Shown one piece after another: positions 37,602 to 46,097 of a stretch of 64,000 nucleotides of DNA. Below the pieces are notes generated by a model. That model was given only the letters and a program-made list of their open reading frames with translations, was not told the origin of the DNA and made no database searches. The DNA is from Streptomyces sp. NBC_01217 (lineage in GTDB: Bacteria; Actinomycetota; Actinomycetes; Streptomycetales; Streptomycetaceae), in assembly GCF_035994185.1 (NCBI RefSeq), contig NZ_CP108538.1:3596001-3660000 (forward strand), given 5' to 3'. A program made the translations under genes and the position numbers. How positions within the stretch are numbered: the first letter of the stretch is position 1; every line of letters begins with the position of its first letter.

Positions 37602-38353
37602 GACTTGTCGCTCCAGCGGAAGGTCTTGATCGCGATCGCGCACAGGACGAGGGCGAAACCGGCGAGCACCGCGCAGGACAGTGCGATGTCCCCGGTGGTG
37701 CCGTCGCCGGTGAGGGCGCCGGAGACGGCGTCGTTGAAGTAGCGCAGCGGCAGTACGCGCGAGAGGTTCTGCATCCAGTTGGGCATGGCGTCCAGCGGGA
37801 AGAACGATCCGGACAGGAACGCCATGGGAATCATCAGGCAGTTGGCGACGGCGGCGACGGCCTCGGGCGTCCTGGCGTAACTGCCGACGATGACCCCCAG
37901 CCCGAGGAACGCGGTGATGCCGATGACCAGGACCGGCAGGGCGAGCGGCCAGCGGCCGTCCAGCCGGAGGCCGAACGAGGGCAGCAGGGCCACGGCCACG
38001 AACAGCACGGCCTGTACGGCTCCGATGCCCAGCGTCAGGACGTAGCGGGAGGCCAGGACGGCGGAGACCGGAGTCGGGGACATCCGGATCAGACGCAGGA
38101 TGTCGTCGCGCCGCCACTGCATGAGGACGAATCCGACCCCGAACACGGCGGCGTTGGCAACGCCCCACGACAGGACGCCGGGGGCGATGTAGTTGATGTA
38201 CGGCTTGCCGCTCTCCTCGACCGTCTTGCCGTGGAAGATCAGTCCGAAGACCACCAGGAAGATGAGCGGGAAGGCGAAGGTGAAGAAGAGGGTGGTCCGG
38301 TCGCGCGTGTAGGCCCGGTATCCGGCCTGGCTCAGCGCCGTGTATGCGCTCAT
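37598..38353 (-). CDS. ABC-2 type transporter permease
   Basis: 251-residue permease with six predicted helices, for example TLFFTFAFPLIFLVVFGLIF, SWGVANAAVFGVGFVL and LALPVLVIGITAFLGLGVIVG. The conserved ABC-2 loop SGSFFPLDAMPNWMQNLSRVLPLRYFNDA is seen in the usual place before the last helix. ATG 38353 has GGAG upstream. It pairs with the ATPase gene 76 bp upstream, and this two-gene unit is probably the export and self-resistance pump for the RiPP product. Its stop overlaps the YcaO 1 start. Confidence 0.9.
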   Translation of the reverse strand: MSAYTALSQAGYRAYTRDRTTLFFTFAFPLIFLVVFGLIFHGKTVEESGKPYINYIAPGVLSWGVANAAVFGVGFVLMQWRRDDILRLIRMSPTPVSAVLASRYVLTLGIGAVQAVLFVAVALLPSFGLRLDGRWPLALPVLVIGITAFLGLGVIVGSYARTPEAVAAVANCLMIPMAFLSGSFFPLDAMPNWMQNLSRVLPLRYFNDAVSGALTGDGTTGDIALSCAVLAGFALVLCAIAIKTFRWSDKS

Positions 38354-38429
38354 CGGGGTGTCTCCGTATCGCTGGGTGCGAGGGTGGTGGGGGCGCGGGG
38401 GCCACAGGGGCCGGGGCGGCTGTTCGGGC

Positions 38430-39416
38430 CTATGGCTGCGGTGCGCCGGACTGTGTCCCGGTGAGCCTTGTCCCGGTGAGCGTCAGATAGACGTCTTCGA
38501 GGCCGACGGTGCGCGTCTGTACGCCCTGGAGTCCGGCCAGGGCGTCGATCGCGGCCAGGACCCTGCCCGATTCGAGGGTCTCCAGCACGAGGGCGCCGGA
38601 CTCCTCGGTGACACTGTCGACGCCCTCGATGGCCCGCGCCTCGTCAAGGGTCATCCGGCCCGCCGGGACCAGCAGCCGGGTGGTGGGTTCGGCGGCGGCG
38701 ATCAGCCGGGCGGGGCTGTCGAGGGCGACCACGGCGCCGTCGACCATGATGGCGACGCGGTCGCAGAGCGCCTCGGCCTCGTCGAGATGGTGGGTGGTGT
38801 AGACGATGGTGCGGCCCGCGCCCTTGAGGTCGCGCAGCACCTGCCACAGGGCGCGCCGGGCCTGTGGGTCGAGGGCGGCGGTCGGCTCGTCCAGGAAGAT
38901 CAGCTCGGGGTCGTGGACCAGCGCGGAGGCGATGGCGAGCCGCTGGCGCTGGCCCCCGGAGAGGTCGTCGACCCGGGTGTCGCCCTGCTCGGTGAGACCG
39001 ACACCGGCCAGTGCGCGTTCGGCCGCCGCGTGGTCCGTCCGGTAGAGAGCGGCCATGGTGCGCAGATGTTCCCGGGCGGTGAGGCGGACGAAGAACGCCG
39101 AGGTCTGGGTCTGTACGCCGAGTCTGGGCAGCAGGGCCGTGTTGCGCGGCCAGGGGGCGGCGCCGAGGACGGTCACGGTCCCGGAGTCGGCCCTGCGCTG
39201 CCCCTCCATGATCTCGACGAGGGTGGTCTTGCCCGCCCCGTTGGGGCCGAGCAGTCCGAAGAACTCGCCGCGCGCCACGGTGAAGGACACCCCGTCGACC
39301 GCATGTGTGTCGCCGTACCGCTTGTGTACGTCGTCGAGGACGACGGCCGCCGGACGGCCGCCGCCGTCAGGTCCTGCCTGGCTCCCCGGGGAGGCGGAAG
39401 GGGCGGTGGGGGTCAT
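38430..39416 (-). CDS. ABC transporter ATP-binding protein (drug/peptide exporter type)
   Basis: 328 residues from the ATG at 39416 (MTPTAPSASPGSQ), with AAGGAGAAG upstream. The ATPase domain (about 35-255) has Walker A GPNGAGKTTL, the Q-loop region LGVQTQTSAFF, signature LSGGQRQRLA, Walker B LIFLDEPTAALD and the switch TTHHLDEA. The C-terminal about 75 residues are the DUF4162-like extension of DrrA-type exporters (VDSVTEESGALVLETLES). It powers the adjacent ABC-2 permease. Confidence 0.93.
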   Translation of the reverse strand: MTPTAPSASPGSQAGPDGGGRPAAVVLDDVHKRYGDTHAVDGVSFTVARGEFFGLLGPNGAGKTTLVEIMEGQRRADSGTVTVLGAAPWPRNTALLPRLGVQTQTSAFFVRLTAREHLRTMAALYRTDHAAAERALAGVGLTEQGDTRVDDLSGGQRQRLAIASALVHDPELIFLDEPTAALDPQARRALWQVLRDLKGAGRTIVYTTHHLDEAEALCDRVAIMVDGAVVALDSPARLIAAAEPTTRLLVPAGRMTLDEARAIEGVDSVTEESGALVLETLESGRVLAAIDALAGLQGVQTRTVGLEDVYLTLTGTRLTGTQSGAPQP

Positions 39417-39487
39417 GGACTTCTCCTTGTCCGCCGCTGATCGGCGGGTCGGACCTGCTGGGCTGCGGGTCGGCGTGCGGTCGGCGG

Positions 39488-40636
39488 TCATGCGGTCAGC
39501 AGGTGGCGGGTGCCCGCCACGAAGGCGGCGAGGATCAGTACGAGGACGAGGACCGTGCCCAGCCCGTAGGCGAGGTACGCGGTCCGGGCGCGGCGCGGGT
39601 AGCCGCCCGCCGCCGGGTCGCGGCGGGCAGCCAGGCGCAGGTACGCACCGGTCGACGCGGCCAGTTCGGTGGCCCCGCACAGCTGGCTCACGACCCGGTA
39701 GCCGTCGAGCGGCGGGAGGGGGACCAGCATGGCGAGCGCCTGCGCGCTGCCGATGAGCAGCAGGGCGCCGAGCGCCTCGTGGGTGGCCGTGTCGAGCGGG
39801 GCGTACAGCCACAGCGCGCAGAACGGCAGCAGGAACAGCAGGTTCATGACCGCGCCCGCCAGTGCCGTGTGAATGCGTTGCCAACGGGTGCCCAGATAAA
39901 GGTAGTTGTCGACCGTGCAGTACATGATGACCACGGGCAGCCGCCAGCGCAGTCCGATTTCGGCCACTGTGCCGCCGTAGTGCCGGGCGACGACTCCATG
40001 GGCGAGTTCATGCAGGGCGGTGCTGAGCCAGAGCAGCATGGCGGCGGCCGTGAGCAGGACAGGGTCGGCGAACAATCCCCTTACGTCGATGAGGAGTTCA
40101 CCCGCCCGCAGAACTACCAGCACCTCCATCGCCACCACCAGGGCCAACAGCGGCACCAGCCATCCCGGGGTCAGCAGGAAGCCGACCGCCCGGTGCAGCC
40201 GGGCGGTGGTGGCGTCCGCGTCGGCGACCACCCGGATGCTGCCGCGCAGCACCCCGCGCCCGGACTCGGCGGGAGCCTTCACGGCAGGCGCAGGCGCCGG
40301 AGTGGCGGGCGTACGCGCGTCGGCCCCGGCCAGCAGACCCCGCGTCCCGAGCGTCCGCAGGATCTGCTGCCAGCGGGCGCCGTCCAGCCTGCGCCCGTAC
40401 TCCCGCGCGTACTCCTCGCCGATCTCCCGCAGGCTGCGCTCCCCGTCCATCCTGGCGATGAGGAAGTGCTCCTTGGGGCCGACCCTGAAGGAGCTGCCGC
40501 TGTCGGCGTCCTTGATCAGGTGCACCGTCGCGGCGCCCTGCAGCAGCGCGCCGCTGAGCAGGACCCGGGACCGCAGTGCGGGCCGGTACTCGGCGAGTGC
40601 GCCGGCAGCGGCGTCGGCATCGGCTGCGGCGCTCAT
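39488..40636 (-). CDS. M50-type membrane metalloprotease with PqqD-like N-terminus
   Basis: 382 residues from the ATG at 40636 (overlapping the SpaB_C stop by four bases). Residues about 15-105 form a PqqD/RRE-like winged-helix segment (VHLIKDADSGSSFRVGPKEHFLI, REIGEEYAREYGR), which could bind a leader peptide. About six to seven membrane helices follow. HELAH (209-213) at the end of one helix is the zinc site, and PLPPLDGYR further on gives the third ligand region, as in site-2 proteases. It is a candidate leader peptidase or an immunity/export helper. The catalytic motifs are intact. Confidence 0.85.
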   Translation of the reverse strand: MSAAADADAAAGALAEYRPALRSRVLLSGALLQGAATVHLIKDADSGSSFRVGPKEHFLIARMDGERSLREIGEEYAREYGRRLDGARWQQILRTLGTRGLLAGADARTPATPAPAPAVKAPAESGRGVLRGSIRVVADADATTARLHRAVGFLLTPGWLVPLLALVVAMEVLVVLRAGELLIDVRGLFADPVLLTAAAMLLWLSTALHELAHGVVARHYGGTVAEIGLRWRLPVVIMYCTVDNYLYLGTRWQRIHTALAGAVMNLLFLLPFCALWLYAPLDTATHEALGALLLIGSAQALAMLVPLPPLDGYRVVSQLCGATELAASTGAYLRLAARRDPAAGGYPRRARTAYLAYGLGTVLVLVLILAAFVAGTRHLLTA

Positions 40637-41691
40637 TCCGGCTCCCGCAGGGCCCGGCCGAGCACATGCGCGAGGTAGGCCTCGTCCCTGATCGTCACGT
40701 GCAGCCGGTTGTTGGTCATATGCATGTACGGGGACAGGAGCAGCGGCAGGGAGAGTGCCGGGTCGGTGACCACCTCGTCGCGCTCGCCGTTCCACGAACG
40801 GAACGTCAGATCACCTCTGAGGGTCAACTCGACCGCTCTGTCACGCAGTTCGATGCAGTGCTCGGCCCAGCCCGCGAGGGAGCCGGGCAGTCGCGCCGCG
40901 CCCTCCCCGCCGGCCACGGCGGCCCGGATGCCGGCGAAGCGGGCGGCCAGACCGGCGGCCATCGAGGCGTAGTTGCGGTCGTACTCGTCGCTGCCGATGA
41001 AGCCGGTGCCCGGGAAGGCCCGGTGCCAGAACTCGTAATAGCTGTCGAGGTAGTCGGCGAGTTCCCGCCTCTCCGGCAGGAAGGCGGCGGCCATCACCAT
41101 CATGAGCTGGGCGGACGTGCCGAGCAGCACGGTCCGCAGATGGAGGTTCTTGGTCCGGAAGGCGTCGATGACCAGATCGCTGGAGTGCCTGAAGTGCCAT
41201 TCGGCGAGCTCGATCCCGGCCGGGCCGCCGTATTTGCCGTACTCCGGCTCGTAACGCTCCTCGCTGCGCGAGTTGTTGGGGCGCAGGTTCATCCGGCCCC
41301 GGTCGTCCAGGTACTGGCCGCGTTCGGCGCCGGGGAACTCGATGTCGAAGAGGGTGTTGTAGAAGTCGTTGAGGAATCCGGAGTCCACCTCGTACAGCGC
41401 GGGCCGTTCGGCCAGGAACGCGTCGACGGCGGCCTCAGTGCGGCGCCGGACCTCGGCCTCGGCGTCCGGGGACGAGGGCCTGATCCGCAGCCTCACATGG
41501 GGGCCCTCCAGCCAGTAGTTGATGAAGAAGTAGCCGTCCAGCAGGCCGTCCGCCTCCAACTCCTCCACCAGCCGGCGGATGCACCGGGTCAGCATGAAGC
41601 GGGGGTTGGCGGCGTAGAAGATGTGGTGCGCCTGCCAGGCTCCCGCCCCGCGGGTCTCCGTGGCGGCGGGGGTGGGCGGGGCTGAGGTCAT
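40633..41691 (-). CDS. SpaB_C-type split LanB elimination protein ('thiopeptide-type bacteriocin biosynthesis')
   Basis: 352 residues from the ATG at 41691, coupled by ATGA to the LanB gene. Family marks are HHIFYAANPRFMLTRCIRRLVEEL, DGYFFINYWLEGPHVRLRIRP (read in parts), then YEPEYGKYGGPAGIELAEWHF and SSDLVIDAF, the pattern of the glutamate-elimination domain that is split from LanB in thiopeptide and goadsporin systems. It should remove tRNA-derived glutamate from Ser/Thr to give dehydroalanine/dehydrobutyrine. The related [4+2] pyridine synthases have the same ancestral fold, so a macrocyclising role cannot be excluded. It is the only such gene in the cluster. Confidence 0.85.
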   Translation of the reverse strand: MTSAPPTPAATETRGAGAWQAHHIFYAANPRFMLTRCIRRLVEELEADGLLDGYFFINYWLEGPHVRLRIRPSSPDAEAEVRRRTEAAVDAFLAERPALYEVDSGFLNDFYNTLFDIEFPGAERGQYLDDRGRMNLRPNNSRSEERYEPEYGKYGGPAGIELAEWHFRHSSDLVIDAFRTKNLHLRTVLLGTSAQLMMVMAAAFLPERRELADYLDSYYEFWHRAFPGTGFIGSDEYDRNYASMAAGLAARFAGIRAAVAGGEGAARLPGSLAGWAEHCIELRDRAVELTLRGDLTFRSWNGERDEVVTDPALSLPLLLSPYMHMTNNRLHVTIRDEAYLAHVLGRALREPE

Positions 41692-44423
41692 GAGTGGTCC
41701 CTCCTTCGGGCGGGGGCGGCGGTCTCCACCGCCAGTTCGGCGACATGGCGGCCCCGGCCGGAGACGGTGTGCAGCCCGTCCTCGTCGGGCAGCATTTCCC
41801 GGAAGACGACCCGGGCCCCGGCGGTCTTGATCAGTGCCTCGAAGGCGGCCAGGGAGAGCGGGCTGTCGAAGTCGACATAGCTCGGCTTGGCCCCGGTCGC
41901 CCCGCGCGCGCCGCTGTCCGCGATGGTGGCGAAGACCCGGTCGGGCAGTGCGTGGGCGCGGCGGAACGCGTGCCAGTCCAGGAACCACGCGTCGTCCCCG
42001 GCCCCCGGTCCGCGCAGCGGAAGTACGGCGGCGGGCGCGCTCCAGCTGCGCCGGCCGAGCACCACGCTGCCGTGCCGCACCCGCGGCCTCGTCGTGACCC
42101 CGCCCTCCGGTGCGCCCTCGGGCACGCCGCCCCACACATTGAGCGGGGACATGGAGGTCGGCGAGAGCAGCAGCAGGGTGCGGGGCAGTTCGGGCAGGGC
42201 GAGGGGGACGAGATAGCCGAGGTAGACGGGCACCACCTCCTTGCCCAGCCGGGTGGAGCGCAGCACGAGCCGGTCGGTGGCCAGGTCGTGGGCGAGGTGG
42301 AGGTCGTCCAGGTGGATGCGGTTCGCCTCGGGCAGGGTGCCGCGCTCGCCGGGGCAGACGATCTCGTACTCGGTGAGCCGGCCGTGCAGATTGAGGTTGC
42401 TGGTGACGGGCCCGCCGGTGACCTCGGCAAGGACGGCGCCCTCGGGCACGAGGTCGGCGTCGGCATCGAGGAGTTGCTCGTCGAGGCCGTCGAAGAGGTG
42501 CGTGAACCTGCTGAACGGGAAGGAGACGCCCCCGTAGGAACGGTTGAGGACGAGCAGCGGGTCTGCGGGCCGGTCCACGATCTGCACATGGTGGGCGAGC
42601 GGGGTGAACTCCGCTGCCACCGGCTCCAGCTGGGACGCCACCTCGTCGAGGAAGTCGTCACCGATCCGGATCTCGCCGCTGCCCGCACCCTCCTTCTCCC
42701 ACTGCGACCACAGCGTGCGCATCCGCTCCACGAAGGTCTGCCGGGCCGTGTCGAGCGCCTTGAGCTGCGGCAGCGAGAGCCAGTTCTCCTCGGGTACGTA
42801 GTTCCCGTCCGCGTCGAACGTCGTGCGCTTCGCGGTGAACGACATGTACTGGTCGAAGAAGTCCTCGTGGAAGTCGTGGACCAGCTTCAGCAGGTCGTCG
42901 CAGCGCCCGCCCTGCCCGTAGCGGGCGAGGAAGAACCCCTTGAACGTGACGCGCTGCGGCAGGGTCAGGTCGAAGGCGGGCAGGACGCGTTCCACCGCGC
43001 CGAGCGGTCCGGCCGCCAGCTCCTCCCAGGCCGGGGCGGAGAGTTCGGTGTGCCGCCCGGCCGACACGTCCTCGTACAGCAGGGTCTGCGGGACTCTCGC
43101 CCGGTCCGTGCCGAGCTCCTCCTCCTGAAGGGCGCGCAGGGCGGTGCGCAACTCCTCCATCAGGGACCGCCGTTCGTCCGGGCCGGCGTCCGCGAAGCGT
43201 TCGACGCAGGCCGCGGGGGCTTCGAGCCGCTCGGCGAGGCGGTCGGCCCAGGGGCGGCCGAGTCCGCGCAGCGAGGTCTGGAAGGCGCGCAGCGGATCGG
43301 TGTCGTGGACCTCGGTCCGCAGGCAGGGGACCTGGATCATGCCGAGGTCGAGGAGCGCCCGGAGGTAGTGGGCGCACTCCGGCTCGTCCGCGCCCCGGTC
43401 CTCGGCCAGCCAGCCGGCCAGTTCCCCGTAGCGGAGGGTGCCGTGCTCCTCGAACAGGCCGAGGAGGCGTTCCAGGGTGCCGCTGCGGCGCAGAAAGAAC
43501 AGCCGGTCCTTCACCGCGTCGAAGGTGACGGCGCTGTCCTCGTCGCCCTGGGTGACCCAGCGGCGCACATAGCGGACCCGGTCGTCGTCCCGGCCCCAGC
43601 CGGAGGCGAGGGCGACCGGCAGATCGGCGCGGCGGACCGGGTCCGCGATCACGGCTTCCGCGAGCCTGCCGACGGCGGCGACATTGAGGCGCAGCCGCCC
43701 GGCCCATGCGTCGTCCACCCGGACTCCGAGCCCCTGGACTCCAAGCCCCTGGCCCCCGTCCCCCGCGCCCTTGGTGAAGGTGCCGAGCGCGACGCCGGTG
43801 AACGTGGAGAACGGGCTGGTCTTGCACGCCGTGCGGTAGAGGTACGAGAGCAGCGAGCGTTCGATCTTGCGCTGCTTTTTGTCCGGGGGCGCGGCCGCAT
43901 CGCTCCTCGCGTACGCGTCGAGCTGGGCGTCCAGCGTCGGGGACGCCAGCGGCAGCCCCTTGCGCAGCCGCTCCTCCCCCGCCATCCGGCGCAGCGCGGC
44001 GCGGGCACGCCCGGTCTCGTCGGCGAGCAGGGCGGCGCCCGCCGCCCTGTGCTCCTCCAGTCGGCGGCGGCCGGTGAGCCAGGCCGCCAGCGCCTCGCCG
44101 GCCGCCGTGTCGAGTTTCTCCACGAGGTCCGTGGCGCGGTCGGCGGCCTCGGGCCTGGGCAGCCGGTTGTTGAAGACGTCGCGGCGCAGTGCGAGGAGGG
44201 TGCGGCGCAGCGCCTCGTCCTCACTGCCGCCGACGAGGCCGTGGATCAGGTCGCCGAGCCGTTCGCCGTCGGCGCGCAACCGCTCGGTGGCGTACAGGAC
44301 TTCGTCGGCCCAGCGGCGGCTGTCCGGGCAGCGCAGCGCCCGCACGCTCTCGACCGGCAGCCCGGCGACCCGCAGCATGAAGCGGGAGCGGGTTGCGGCG
44401 GTGGGTGGGTGGTCCGGCGTCAT
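41688..44423 (-). CDS. LanB-type glutamylating dehydratase
   Basis: 911-residue Lant_dehydr_N protein that uses glutamyl-tRNA to glutamylate core Ser/Thr side chains. ATG 44423 (MTPDHPPTAATRSRFMLRVA) has GGGGAG upstream. Recognisable blocks are RFMLRVAGLPVESV at the start, SLLSYLYRTACKTSPFSTFTG (family hallmark with R..K..SPFS), GGVSFPFSRFTHLFDGL, and a C-terminal LPDRVFATIADSGARGATG with YVDFDSPLSLAAFEALI. It lacks the elimination domain, which is supplied by the next gene through a four-base overlap, exactly the split seen in thiopeptide clusters. Its neighbour upstream is the dehydrogenase. Confidence 0.93.
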   Translation of the reverse strand: MTPDHPPTAATRSRFMLRVAGLPVESVRALRCPDSRRWADEVLYATERLRADGERLGDLIHGLVGGSEDEALRRTLLALRRDVFNNRLPRPEAADRATDLVEKLDTAAGEALAAWLTGRRRLEEHRAAGAALLADETGRARAALRRMAGEERLRKGLPLASPTLDAQLDAYARSDAAAPPDKKQRKIERSLLSYLYRTACKTSPFSTFTGVALGTFTKGAGDGGQGLGVQGLGVRVDDAWAGRLRLNVAAVGRLAEAVIADPVRRADLPVALASGWGRDDDRVRYVRRWVTQGDEDSAVTFDAVKDRLFFLRRSGTLERLLGLFEEHGTLRYGELAGWLAEDRGADEPECAHYLRALLDLGMIQVPCLRTEVHDTDPLRAFQTSLRGLGRPWADRLAERLEAPAACVERFADAGPDERRSLMEELRTALRALQEEELGTDRARVPQTLLYEDVSAGRHTELSAPAWEELAAGPLGAVERVLPAFDLTLPQRVTFKGFFLARYGQGGRCDDLLKLVHDFHEDFFDQYMSFTAKRTTFDADGNYVPEENWLSLPQLKALDTARQTFVERMRTLWSQWEKEGAGSGEIRIGDDFLDEVASQLEPVAAEFTPLAHHVQIVDRPADPLLVLNRSYGGVSFPFSRFTHLFDGLDEQLLDADADLVPEGAVLAEVTGGPVTSNLNLHGRLTEYEIVCPGERGTLPEANRIHLDDLHLAHDLATDRLVLRSTRLGKEVVPVYLGYLVPLALPELPRTLLLLSPTSMSPLNVWGGVPEGAPEGGVTTRPRVRHGSVVLGRRSWSAPAAVLPLRGPGAGDDAWFLDWHAFRRAHALPDRVFATIADSGARGATGAKPSYVDFDSPLSLAAFEALIKTAGARVVFREMLPDEDGLHTVSGRGRHVAELAVETAAPARRRDHS

Positions 44424-44463
44424 GGCGGGGTCTCCCCTTCTCGTTCCGGTCGTCGTAGGAAGT

Positions 44464-44517
44464 GGCGGCGCTGGGGCGAGCTCGTACGGGAGGCGGCGCT
44501 CAGGCGAGCTCGTACCG
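44464..44517 (-). repeat. Imperfect tandem duplication at the 3' end of the dehydrogenase gene
   Basis: Two adjacent about 27-bp copies share GGCGGCGCT and GGCGAGCTCGTAC. The upper copy holds the codons for the final RYELA and the stop, and the lower copy lies just past the stop. It looks like a recent local duplication and has no obvious function. Confidence 0.6.
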
Positions 44518-46083
44518 GAAGTCGGCCGGGGCGGGCCGTTCGTTGCCGATCAGCATGATCAGCAGCGGCGCTTCGCCGGTCCCGGCGAGGGAGAGTTCCT
44601 CGATGTACGAGATGTTGTCGAAGCCGAGCGCCACCCCGCAGCCGATGCCCAGCGCGGACGCGGTGGTGTACGCGGTCTGGGCGATCGCCCCGACAGTGGC
44701 GTTGACCACGCGGTATCCACGGTCCCCGACGGCGTCGATGACGGCTTCGCTGCGGACGGTGGGCACCAGCACCGCACCGGCCTGCTCCAGGTTGTAGTTC
44801 GCCAGGAAGTAGTTCTTCTGGAGGAATTCGCCCGGCCCGCCCGCCTTCACCAGCCGCAGGGCGTGCGCGTCGGGGTCGTACTCGTACGCGCCGGGCGCGA
44901 TCCCCTCGACATGGCCGACGAACGCGTAGAGCTTCGCCAGCCGCTGCCCTCCGGCATCCCCGCCGATCCGCGAACCGGCCACGGAGGCCGCCAGACATGC
45001 CGCCAACTGCGCGGCTTCCAGCGGGCGTTGGGCATCGAAGCGGCCGAAGCTGCTGCGGCGGGCGCGCAGTGCGGTGCGTACGTCCGTGCCGAGCGGCGGG
45101 CAGGACGGCAGCGCGACCTCCGGGCGGGCCGGGTCGGCGGGGTGCGCGACGGCCGGGTCGAGGGCCGCGGGGCCGGGGCGGTCGGTGGCACCGGCGGCGG
45201 TGACGGCCTGCATCCGCCGGAGCGCGTCGAAGGTGAGGACCGTACGCGAACGCTCATGGTCCCGGTGGCGCACGGAGACCGGACCGGCGGGCGGCGCGGA
45301 TCGCACCGGCGGTACGGAGGCGGCCCACTTCAGCGGTACGACGGCGAAGACGCCCTCCTCCGCCGTGTCCACGCCGAGCAGCCGTCCGAGCCGCTCCTCG
45401 TCGAACCAGAGCGCGGGCTGCACGGACAGCCCCCGCGCCCCGGCCCACATCCGCCAGGTCTGGACGCACGCCCCGAGGTCCATGGTCACGGCGTGGAAGG
45501 AGAAGTTGTTGTACTTGAAGGCGTTCTGCCAGTACTTGATGCCGAGGATCAGGTACTGGTCGGTGTCCGGACCCGGCGCCCCGTCGCCGAGTGCCTCCCG
45601 CACCTCGCCCGACACATCGCCGGTCAGCAGCCGCTGCATCGCGTGGTGCCGGGTGGAGTAGTAGTGCACCCCCGGCGGTACGGGAGCGCTCGGCCCGGAC
45701 ACCCAGTAGAGGCTGACCGGGTAGAGACCGCCGCCGGACGCGGAGCCCCGGGACCAGTTGGCGAGCGGGTAGTGCGGCAGGGCGCCGAGGTCGGTGTTGG
45801 CCTGGACGCCCAGGCGGCGGCCGGTCAGCCCGTAGGAGTCGCGGAGCATCCCGGAGAGCAGCGCGAGGTCGAACTCCGCCCCCTCGTCCACGTCCTGGGC
45901 GAGTCCCCGGTCGAGTGCCGCGTGGGGCGGGTAGTCGCAGGCGGGCAGCGGCAGGCTGTCGACGCCGGGGTAGAACTTGGCCTTGCGCGGGCCGTCGGAC
46001 CAGTTCGGTACGAAATCGGCGGGGTCCATCGGGACCCGGCCGCGCCGAAGGATCGCGGCTGCATAGTCATGGGCGTACCCCAT
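44500..46083 (-). CDS. SagB/McbC-type azoline dehydrogenase (two-domain)
   Basis: 527-residue FMN oxidoreductase that should oxidise azolines to azoles. It carries two nitroreductase-like halves: the first with GSASGGGLYPVSLYWVSG (about 142-160), AFKYNNFSFHAVTMDLGAC and MWAGARGLSVQPALW, the second from about 330 with LRARRSSFGRFDAQRPLE, YEYDPDAHALRLV and VNATVGAIAQTAYTTASALG. I start at ATG 46083 (MGYAHDYAAAIL) because GAGGAG precedes it. An ATG at 46101 (MTEEPAMGY) that overlaps the YcaO 2 stop is an alternative. The last coding bases are partly repeated just after the stop. Confidence 0.9.
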   Translation of the reverse strand: MGYAHDYAAAILRRGRVPMDPADFVPNWSDGPRKAKFYPGVDSLPLPACDYPPHAALDRGLAQDVDEGAEFDLALLSGMLRDSYGLTGRRLGVQANTDLGALPHYPLANWSRGSASGGGLYPVSLYWVSGPSAPVPPGVHYYSTRHHAMQRLLTGDVSGEVREALGDGAPGPDTDQYLILGIKYWQNAFKYNNFSFHAVTMDLGACVQTWRMWAGARGLSVQPALWFDEERLGRLLGVDTAEEGVFAVVPLKWAASVPPVRSAPPAGPVSVRHRDHERSRTVLTFDALRRMQAVTAAGATDRPGPAALDPAVAHPADPARPEVALPSCPPLGTDVRTALRARRSSFGRFDAQRPLEAAQLAACLAASVAGSRIGGDAGGQRLAKLYAFVGHVEGIAPGAYEYDPDAHALRLVKAGGPGEFLQKNYFLANYNLEQAGAVLVPTVRSEAVIDAVGDRGYRVVNATVGAIAQTAYTTASALGIGCGVALGFDNISYIEELSLAGTGEAPLLIMLIGNERPAPADFRYELA

Positions 46084-46097
46084 GGCGGGCTCCTCGG

